Shown here in pieces: positions 1 to 4,807 of a DNA stretch of 5,898 nucleotides. Below the pieces are notes generated by a model. The model did no database searches, had not been told where the DNA came from, and saw nothing but the letters and a program-made list of their open reading frames with translations. Position 1 is the stretch's first letter. Every line of letters begins with the position of its first letter. Origin of the DNA: Actinomycetales bacterium (lineage in GTDB: Bacteria > Actinomycetota > Actinomycetes > Propionibacteriales > Nocardioidaceae); the NCBI GenBank assembly GCA_012513165.1, contig JAAZCT010000177.1:1-5898 (forward strand), written 5' to 3'. Both the position numbers and the translations under genes were made by a program.

Positions 1-295
1 ACTTCCGGGGTACCGCGAAGCTACTCATAATCAGGATGAATACGAACAAGTTATCGATGGACAAGCTGTATTCAGTCAGCCAACCGGCGTAGAACTCGAT
101 CCCGAACTGCTGACCGTGAAAGTTCCAGACCCACACACCGAAGGCTAGGGCCAAGCCAACATAGAAACCGAGCGCAATAGCGCATTCTTTAACTGTCGGT
201 TCATGTGGCTTCCGCGCGATCACAATGATGTCGAACAACAGAATGGCGACGGTAACGCCGATTGTTATAGCCCATTCGAGCGTGGTTACGTTCAT
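1..295 (-). CDS. terC: TerC/Alx-family integral membrane protein, N-terminal part (gene cut by the left window edge)
   Basis: The minus strand reads open from an ATG at 295 to the window edge, giving 98 codons of a gene that continues to the left. Three hydrophobic stretches are visible, at about residues 5-27, 39-58 and 80-95, so this is a polytopic inner-membrane protein. The third contains SIDNLFVF with Asp81 and Asn82, the acidic signature of the TerC/Alx family. Known members are linked to manganese export or metal supply to exported proteins, and some to tellurite resistance; the exact role here cannot be told from the fragment. The start is supported by an AAGGA ribosome binding site 11 nt upstream and by a yybP-ykoY Mn2+ riboswitch in the leader, which itself argues for a manganese-linked job. 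It lies downstream of uvrB on the same strand with a 154-nt gap. Family call is strong; substrate is inferred. Confidence 0.93.
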   Translation of the reverse strand, partial: MNVTTLEWAITIGVTVAILLFDIIVIARKPHEPTVKECAIALGFYVGLALAFGVWVWNFHGQQFGIEFYAGWLTEYSLSIDNLFVFILIMSSFAVPRK

Positions 296-304
296 AGTTG
301 TGCA

Positions 305-311
305 GATCCTT
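305..311 (-). promoter_or_regulatory. Ribosome binding site of terC
   Basis: Read on the minus strand the sequence is AAGGATC, with 11 nt between the GGA core and the ATG at 295. It decides the terC start. It is also directly adjacent to a segment (311-318) complementary to the riboswitch aptamer, so it is the likely target of the switch. Confidence 0.75.
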
Positions 312-382
312 CACGGGTCGATTGCGGGCCGGAGGTCTCTTCCGCCGCAAGACGACCCACGATGCCGGGGTAAAACCCGTGA
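311..382 (-). promoter_or_regulatory. Possible expression platform: aptamer segment complementary to the region at the terC ribosome binding site
   Basis: The minus-strand RNA segment UCACGGGU (382 to 375), inside the conserved aptamer core, is perfectly complementary over 8 nt to ACCCGUGA (318 to 311). The latter ends in the first base of the AAGGA ribosome binding site. After one A-A mismatch, the GG of that site (309, 308) can also face C384 and U385. Pairing would disrupt the aptamer and mask the site. The same aptamer segment can instead form a short local hairpin (CGGG with CCCG, 379-376 with 369-366). This is an inferred switch; the complementarity itself is visible. Confidence 0.5.
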
Positions 383-418
383 TGACGACACCGTGACTGA
401 GGAATACTCCCCTCCGGC
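328..418 (-). promoter_or_regulatory. yybP-ykoY manganese riboswitch in the terC leader
   Basis: On the minus strand the leader has the hallmarks of the yybP-ykoY aptamer. The closing stem P1 is a perfect 8-bp pairing of GCCGGAGG (418 to 411) with CCTCCGGC (335 to 328). The conserved loop GGGGAGTA follows at 412 to 405. The second conserved segment CGTCATCACGG lies at 387 to 377, with CCCCGG just after it (370 to 365), and the 3' side contains GGCGGAAGAGACC leading into P1. This class senses Mn2+ and in Proteobacteria and Firmicutes activates alx/mntP- or yybP-type genes. Its position directly ahead of a TerC gene matches the known pattern. No U-rich terminator follows P1, so control is probably at translation rather than by attenuation. 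Identification is by motif and stem, not by a covariance search. Confidence 0.92.
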
Positions 419-426
419 GTCTATTC

Positions 427-441
427 TGGCAGACCCTGCCA
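427..441 (-). terminator. Short hairpin after the uvrB stop, possible weak terminator
   Basis: TGGCAG and CTGCCA form a perfect 6-bp inverted repeat around a 3-nt loop, starting 8 nt past the uvrB stop and ending 8 nt before riboswitch stem P1. On the minus strand no T-run follows (next bases are GAATAGACG), so it is not a classical intrinsic terminator. It may be a weak terminator or 3' end-stabilising hairpin for uvrB, or only an extra stem of the riboswitch leader. I see no convincing -35/-10 pair for a separate terC promoter here, so read-through from uvrB is possible. Confidence 0.35.
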
Positions 442-449
442 AGCCGAGG

Positions 450-2534
450 TTAGTCGCCAGCGGTCATCATGGCGCGGTACTCCTTTTTGAGTTCGCTGAT
501 TTCGTCGCGCAAGCGCGCTGCAACTTCGAATTGCAACCGCTCCGCTGCCGAGTGCATATCTTCGTTGAGTGACTCGATCAAGGCTGCGAGATCTTCGGAC
601 GGCAAGTCGGCCAGCGATTGAGTGTGTTGGCCTAGCGGCACGTTTCCGCCCTTGCGTCGGCGATCTCCGGTGGCAGCCAACAGTGTGGCCGTGTCTTGGT
701 CCTCGCGGGCGAGCATATCGGTGATGTCGCCGATCTTTTTACGCAACGGCTGCGGATCGATGCCATTGTCGCGGTTGTACTGCTCCTGTATTTCCCGCCG
801 ACGGTTTGTTTCCTTAATGGCTTGATCCATCGCGTCGGTGATCTTGTCGGCATACATGATGACTTGGCCTGAAACGTTTCGCGCAGCACGCCCGATCGTC
901 TGAATAAGCGACCGTGCGGAGCGCAGGAAACCTTGCTTATCGGCGTCAAGGATGGCGACGAGGCTCACCTCGGGCAGGTCTAGACCCTCACGAAGCAGGT
1001 TGATCCCAACTAGAACGTCGTACTCACCCAGCCGAAGTTCGCGTAGCAAATCCACCCGACGCAAGGTGTCGACCTCGCTGTGAAGATAGCGAGTTCGGAT
1101 GCCAGCCTCCAGGAGATAGTCCGTCAAATCTTCAGACATCTTCTTGGTCAGCGTGGTCACCAAGACTCGTTCGGAGTTAGCAGTACGTGCGCGTATTTCG
1201 TCGATCAAATCGTCGATCTGCCCGCTGGTCGGTTTCACCACGATTTGAGGGTCTACCAAGCCTGTGGGCCTAATGATTTGCTGAACGGTGTCTCCGGCAA
1301 CCAAATCCATTTCGTACGCACCGGGAGTAGCGGACAAGTACACAGTCTGGCCAATTCGTTCGAGGAACTCGTGCCACTTGAGCGGCCTGTTGTCCATCGC
1401 GCTTGGGAGCCTGAACCCATGATCGACCAGCGAACGTTTACGGCTCATGTCCCCCTCGTACATGGCGCCGATCTGGGAGATCGTCACGTGTGACTCGTCT
1501 ACCACCAAGACGAAGTCTTCAGGAAAATAGTCAAGCAAGCAGTTGGGTGCTGACCCGCGGGGCCGCCCGTCCATATGGAGAGAGTAATTCTCAACCCCTG
1601 CGCACGTTCCCACCTGCTCCAGCATTTCAAGGTCAAAGGTAGTTCGCATACGTAGGCGCTGCGCTTCTAGCAATTTGCCCTGCTGGTCAAATTCCTCGAG
1701 GCGTTCGTCCAGTTCGGTTCGGATTCCTGCCATGGCTCGTTTCATGACATCCGCGCCAGCCGCGTAGTGCGTCGCAGCACCGACATAGAGTTCTTGGTCG
1801 TCGCTCAGGACTTCACCAGTCAGAGGATGCAGAGTCATGAGACGCTCAATCTCATCACCAAAGAACTCGATCCGAACCGCCATTTCTTGATAAACGGGAA
1901 AGATCTCTATGGTGTCGCCCTTGACGCGGAACGTGCCACGAGTGGGTGCCACGTCGTTTCGCGTGTATTGCGCCTCGATCAAGGTGTTGAGCAACTGCCT
2001 GCGCGGGAGTTCTTCGCCGACCTTAAAACCGATCATCCGGTTGAGGTACTCCTGCGCTGAACCCAAACCGTAAATACAGGAAACCGTCGCAACAACGATC
2101 ACGTCTCGGCGCGTGAGTAGGGACCAGGTAGCCGAGTGACGCAGGCGTTCGACTTCCTCGTTGATCGAGGAGTCCTTCTCGATATACGTGTCTGATTGAG
2201 CCAAATACGCTTCGGGTTGGTAATAGTCGTAATAGGACACGAAATACTCAACTGCGTTGTTGGGTAAAAGCTCGCGTAGTTCGTTGGCGAATTGTGCTGC
2301 GAGTGTCTTGTTGGGCAATAACACCAGCATGGGTCGCTGCACCTGTTCCGCAAGCCAGGCAGTGGTGGCCGTTTTACCTGTGCCAGTAGCACCCATCAGC
2401 ACGATGTCTTTGACACCGTCGTTGAGACGGCGGGTGATTTCAGCGATGGCTGCAGGCTGATCACCGGCGGGTTCAAACTCCGATATCACTTCGAAGGGGG
2501 CGACTTGGCGGCTCAAATCATCCAGCGGTCTCAT
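450..2534 (-). CDS. uvrB: UvrABC excinuclease subunit B (UvrB)
   Basis: UvrB is the DNA-damage-verifying helicase-like subunit of cytoplasmic nucleotide excision repair; it is loaded by UvrA and recruits the nuclease UvrC. The 694-residue product is near the family's usual length (E. coli about 673). Visible motifs: Walker A GATGTGKT at 48-55, the beta-hairpin region [10 protein letters not shown] at 101-110 that clamps DNA, Walker B VVDESH at 344-349, SAT at 401-403, helicase motif [10 protein letters not shown] at 545-552, and a C-terminal UVR domain at about 646-687 that contacts UvrA/UvrC. No motif is lost. The start at 2534 gives [16 protein letters not shown], which matches the actinobacterial N-terminus as I know it. 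In-frame ATGs at 2576 and 2747 are rejected: 2576 lies in the promoter region with no ribosome binding site, and 2747 lies inside the divergent tetR. Ribosome binding signals at 2534 are weak (GGGGGA 15 nt upstream). terC follows on the same strand. Confidence 0.97.
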   Translation of the reverse strand: MRPLDDLSRQVAPFEVISEFEPAGDQPAAIAEITRRLNDGVKDIVLMGATGTGKTATTAWLAEQVQRPMLVLLPNKTLAAQFANELRELLPNNAVEYFVSYYDYYQPEAYLAQSDTYIEKDSSINEEVERLRHSATWSLLTRRDVIVVATVSCIYGLGSAQEYLNRMIGFKVGEELPRRQLLNTLIEAQYTRNDVAPTRGTFRVKGDTIEIFPVYQEMAVRIEFFGDEIERLMTLHPLTGEVLSDDQELYVGAATHYAAGADVMKRAMAGIRTELDERLEEFDQQGKLLEAQRLRMRTTFDLEMLEQVGTCAGVENYSLHMDGRPRGSAPNCLLDYFPEDFVLVVDESHVTISQIGAMYEGDMSRKRSLVDHGFRLPSAMDNRPLKWHEFLERIGQTVYLSATPGAYEMDLVAGDTVQQIIRPTGLVDPQIVVKPTSGQIDDLIDEIRARTANSERVLVTTLTKKMSEDLTDYLLEAGIRTRYLHSEVDTLRRVDLLRELRLGEYDVLVGINLLREGLDLPEVSLVAILDADKQGFLRSARSLIQTIGRAARNVSGQVIMYADKITDAMDQAIKETNRRREIQEQYNRDNGIDPQPLRKKIGDITDMLAREDQDTATLLAATGDRRRKGGNVPLGQHTQSLADLPSEDLAALIESLNEDMHSAAERLQFEVAARLRDEISELKKEYRAMMTAGD

Positions 2535-2574
2535 ACCTAGAAGACTACGTCCCCCACCACGCTCGAACTGAACC

Positions 2575-2580
2575 ATAGTA
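2575..2580 (-). promoter_or_regulatory. Candidate -10 element for uvrB
   Basis: TACTAT on the minus strand fits TAnnnT and would start transcription near 2568, giving a leader of about 33 nt with GGGGGA at 2555-2550 ahead of the ATG at 2534. I find no good -35 hexamer at the right distance, so this is tentative. Confidence 0.3.
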
Positions 2581-2600
2581 ACGAGATAGTCCGAAAAAGG

Positions 2601-2606
2601 TATTCT
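2601..2606 (+). promoter_or_regulatory. Candidate -10 element for tetR, placed for a leaderless mRNA
   Basis: TATTCT ends 7 nt before the tetR ATG, so transcription would begin at 2613-2614, that is at the start codon itself. Leaderless mRNAs are common in actinobacteria. The only purine-rich alternative, AAAAAGG at 2594-2600, is 13 nt from the ATG, which is too far for a good ribosome binding site. No clear -35 is seen. Confidence 0.4.
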
Positions 2607-2613
2607 TGTCGCT

Positions 2614-3276
2614 ATGAGTGTCGAAGCCCGCAGGGCGTTACGTTCCAGGGAAATCCTCAATGCCACGAGGGCACTCTTTGAATCTCGCGGCGTGCGCGAG
2701 GCCCAGATCGACGATATAGCCAATTCTGTCGGGATCAATCGAGCCATTATCTATCGGCACTTTTCGACAAAAGAAGAACTGTTCGCGATGACTTTGGTCG
2801 ATTACCTAACTGAAATCGAAGCGCTTTTCGCTGAGGTGCGAAACGATGAAGTTTCTGCAATTGATGAACTACAACTGATTTCAACGGAGTTTTTCACCTA
2901 CGGCATGGCCCATCCCGCATTCGTGGACTGCGCCCAAGCTTTGTTGAGGTTCCGCGGCACGGAACTGGTCGACGAGATTCGGCCAGAACCGTTGTTCAAA
3001 CTGGGTTCTGCCATGAACCTGTGCCTCGATCACATGGTTCAAATATTTGAACGAGGAACACGCGACGGCGAGCTGTCAGTGACTGATCCCACGCTCCTAG
3101 CAAACGTCGTTTACACCCAAGGTCTCGGGTTTTTGAATCTGGTTCACTTCCAGAAGGCTGTGGGGGAAATTGCCGAAGGCAACCCGGTCATGTTCGATTT
3201 GCCGATCGAACGAGTCATGAGCCTCGCCGTTGAGGCCGTTGTGGCCGTCGCGAGCATTCCCTTTGCCGACCGTTAA
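2614..3276 (+). CDS. TetR/AcrR-family transcriptional regulator
   Basis: The 220-residue protein has the usual TetR layout and length. Residues 8-55 form the N-terminal DNA-binding domain: a helix with [13 protein letters not shown] at 14-26, then the helix-turn-helix around [19 protein letters not shown] (32-50), followed by the typical STKEELF. The rest (about 60-220) is an all-helical ligand-binding and dimerisation domain too divergent to name a ligand from the sequence. TetR proteins usually repress adjacent genes until a small molecule binds. It is divergent from uvrB (79-bp gap) and convergent with the thiolase gene, from which it is separated by a terminator. A fatty-acid or acyl-CoA ligand, and control of the thiolase/fabG pair, are inferences from position only. 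Autoregulation is possible, but I see no clean operator palindrome in the 2535-2613 gap. Confidence 0.93.
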   Translation: MSVEARRALRSREILNATRALFESRGVREAQIDDIANSVGINRAIIYRHFSTKEELFAMTLVDYLTEIEALFAEVRNDEVSAIDELQLISTEFFTYGMAHPAFVDCAQALLRFRGTELVDEIRPEPLFKLGSAMNLCLDHMVQIFERGTRDGELSVTDPTLLANVVYTQGLGFLNLVHFQKAVGEIAEGNPVMFDLPIERVMSLAVEAVVAVASIPFADR

Positions 3277-3313
3277 GACACAGTTGCTTCGCCTGTTCTC
3301 CCTCAAGTAACGT

Positions 3314-3358
3314 CAATGGCGGCCAGTCCCGAAGGACTGACCGCCATTGTTTGTTTTG
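3314..3358 (+). terminator. Hairpin terminator between convergent tetR and thiolase genes
   Basis: Two arms, 3314-3329 and 3334-3349, pair over 16 positions with one C-A mismatch (3323/3340) and a 4-nt loop. On the plus strand a T-rich tract TTTGTTTT follows directly, making a good intrinsic terminator for tetR, 37 nt after its stop. Read on the minus strand the mismatch becomes a G-U wobble and the loop becomes UUCG closed by C-G, so the RNA is fully paired and very stable. It starts 16 nt past the thiolase stop but lacks a following T-run. It may therefore act on both genes, with classical termination only for tetR. Confidence 0.88.
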
Positions 3359-3365
3359 CTGAAAC

Positions 3366-4685
3366 TCAGCGCTCGACGATAGCAACGACGCCTTGTCCGC
3401 CTGCTGCACAGATCGAGATCAAGCCGCGGCCTGAGCCCTTTTCGTCCAACATCTTGGCGAGGTTAGCGATGATGCGTCCGCCGGTTGCGGCGAATGGGTG
3501 TGCTGCTGCGAGCGAGGAACCCTTGACGTTGAGTTTGCTGCGGTCGATTGAACCGAGTGCTCCTGTGAGCCCGAGCTTCTCTTTGCAGTAATCCTCGTCT
3601 TCCCACGCGGCGAGCGTGGTGAGAACCTGGCCAGCGAATGCTTCGTGGATTTCGTAGAAGTCGAAGTCCTGAAGGGTCAAGCCATTGCGTTCGAGCATGC
3701 GTGGAACGGCATAAACCGGAGCCATGAGCAGGCCTTCGCCGCCGTTGACGTAGTCCACTGCCGAGGTCTCGTAATCGGCGAAGTAAGCCAAAGGCTTCCA
3801 GCCGCGACGCTTTGCTTCCTCATCAGAAGCGAACAGTACGACCGAGGCGCCATCTGAAAGCGGCGTGGAGTTCGCCGCGGTCATGGTGGCTTCTGGATCA
3901 GATTTGCCGAACACTGGCTTCAAGGTAGCGAGCTTTTCAACGTTGGAGTCGGCACGCATGTTGGTGTCTTGAGTAACGCCGAGGAACGGCGTAACCAAGT
4001 CGTCTTGCCAGCCTTCTTCGTACGAAGCGGCGAGGTTCTTGTGCGAGGCTACTGCGAGCTCGTCTTGAGCTTCGCGAGTGATTCCCCACTCTTTGGTGGT
4101 GAGCGCTTGGCTGTCGCCCATGGACAGGCCTGTGCGTGGTTCGGAGTTCTTGGGCTGTTCAGGCGCTAGGTAAGCGGGGCGAACCTTTGCGAGAGCCGCG
4201 AGACGGTCTTTGGTGGTTTTGGCGTTGTTGGCTTCGATCAGGATCTTGCGCAACTTATTGCCGATAGCGAGTGGCGCGTCCGATGTGGTGTCGGTGCCGC
4301 CGGCGATACCGAGTTCAACTTTACCCAGGGCGATCTTGTTGGCAACTTGAATGGCGGCTTGAAGTCCGGTGTCACAAGCTTGCTGCAAATCATATGCAGG
4401 GGTGGTTGGATCGAGCTTCGAACCCAAAACGGTTTCGCGAGCGAGGTTGAAGTCGCGGCTGTGCTTGAGCACGGCGCCTGCAACGAATTCGCCAACGCGT
4501 TCGCCTTCGAGACCGTGGCGTACCACGAGGCCGTCGAGTGCAGCAGTAAGCATTTCTTGGTTCGATACGTCACTGTAGACGGTGTTGGATCGAGCGAAAG
4601 GAATACGATTTCCGCCGATAATGGCCACCTTGCGAACGCCTGCTTGCGTTCCGGTGGTCGTCTTCTTGGCAGCCTTTTCAGCCAT
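3366..4685 (-). CDS. fadA2: Beta-ketoacyl-CoA thiolase (acetyl-CoA acyltransferase), FadI/FadA2-like
   Basis: The 439-residue product is a thiolase, which splits beta-ketoacyl-CoA with CoA to acetyl-CoA and a shortened acyl-CoA, or runs in reverse as a condensation. The catalytic residues are present: acyl-accepting Cys104 in QQACDTGLQ, His347 in HEAFAGQ, His396 in AAHPFAATGG, and Cys426 in CAAGGQG near the C-terminus. HEAF instead of NEAF, and HPFAATG, point to the FadI / trifunctional-protein beta-subunit branch, to which the mycobacterial FadA2 annotation fits. Length is normal for that branch. The first 17 residues are Lys/Ala/Thr-rich and precede the conserved VRKVAIIGGNRIPF. The start at 4685 is chosen because AGAAGGG sits 7 nt upstream; a longer reading frame to 4745 has no such site. 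It is divergent from the fabG4-like gene across 122 bp, the same arrangement I recall for Rv0243/Rv0242c. Physiological direction and chain length are not visible. Confidence 0.93.
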   Translation of the reverse strand: MAEKAAKKTTTGTQAGVRKVAIIGGNRIPFARSNTVYSDVSNQEMLTAALDGLVVRHGLEGERVGEFVAGAVLKHSRDFNLARETVLGSKLDPTTPAYDLQQACDTGLQAAIQVANKIALGKVELGIAGGTDTTSDAPLAIGNKLRKILIEANNAKTTKDRLAALAKVRPAYLAPEQPKNSEPRTGLSMGDSQALTTKEWGITREAQDELAVASHKNLAASYEEGWQDDLVTPFLGVTQDTNMRADSNVEKLATLKPVFGKSDPEATMTAANSTPLSDGASVVLFASDEEAKRRGWKPLAYFADYETSAVDYVNGGEGLLMAPVYAVPRMLERNGLTLQDFDFYEIHEAFAGQVLTTLAAWEDEDYCKEKLGLTGALGSIDRSKLNVKGSSLAAAHPFAATGGRIIANLAKMLDEKGSGRGLISICAAGGQGVVAIVER

Positions 4686-4692
4686 GAACTTA

Positions 4693-4699
4693 CCCTTCT
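4693..4699 (-). promoter_or_regulatory. Ribosome binding site of the thiolase gene
   Basis: AGAAGGG on the minus strand, with a 7-nt spacer to the ATG at 4685. It fixes the start and excludes the upstream in-frame ATG at 4745. Confidence 0.85.
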
Positions 4700-4754
4700 T
4701 TTTTGAGTACCCGGTCACATTCCGTGGTGCGAGCGTAGGCAACACGTTAGAGTC

Positions 4755-4760
4755 AGCATA
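4755..4760 (-). promoter_or_regulatory. Candidate -10 element for the thiolase gene
   Basis: TATGCT on the minus strand would give a start near 4748 and a leader of about 62 nt. With a 17-nt spacer the -35 position falls at 4778-4783 (ATACCA, a poor match), which overlaps the right arm of the palindrome at 4770-4784. A repressor bound there would block this promoter. The call rests on one hexamer and is weak. Confidence 0.28.
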
Positions 4761-4769
4761 ACGCGTTCA

Positions 4770-4784
4770 GATACCGATGGTATC
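4770..4784. promoter_or_regulatory. Perfect 15-bp palindrome, candidate repressor operator
   Basis: GATACC and GGTATC flank a 3-bp centre GAT in the shared upstream region of the thiolase and fabG4-like genes. The outer bases C4768 and G4786 also match across one mismatch. Size and symmetry fit an operator for a dimeric regulator such as TetR. It is centred about 31 bp before the fabG4 ATG and 92 bp before the thiolase ATG, so one site could control both genes. The rest of the 4686-4807 gap shows no clear promoter for fabG4. Confidence 0.5.
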
Positions 4785-4792
4785 CGAGAGAT

Positions 4793-4796
4793 AGGA
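4793..4796 (+). promoter_or_regulatory. Ribosome binding site of the fabG4-like gene
   Basis: AGGA within AGATAGGACA, 11 nt before the ATG at 4808. The spacing is slightly long but it is the only such site, and it supports the chosen start. Confidence 0.55.
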
Positions 4797-4807
4797 CACA
4801 TCCCGAA

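Noticed and set aside
437..442. TTGGCA on the minus strand as a -35 for a terC promoter
   Set aside because: No -10-like hexamer lies at 16-18 nt; the only similar element (CAGAAT at 428-423) is 8 nt away.
225..572. 115-codon open frame on the plus strand across the terC-uvrB gap
   Set aside because: It overlaps the start of terC, the whole riboswitch and the 3' end of uvrB in antisense; no family features and no ribosome binding site.
2561..2576. LexA/SOS box at the uvrB promoter
   Set aside because: Only one half-site is present (CGAAC); the matching GTTCG at 4-nt spacing is missing, so SOS control is not supported.
2535..2747. N-terminal extension of the uvrB reading frame up to 71 extra residues
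   Set aside because: It runs antisense into the first 134 bp of tetR, has no UvrB-family similarity that I can see, and the conserved N-terminus starts at 2534.
4686..4745. Thiolase start at 4745 (20 extra residues)
   Set aside because: The extra codons cover the leader and the AGAAGGG ribosome binding site of the ATG at 4685, and do not resemble a thiolase N-terminus.
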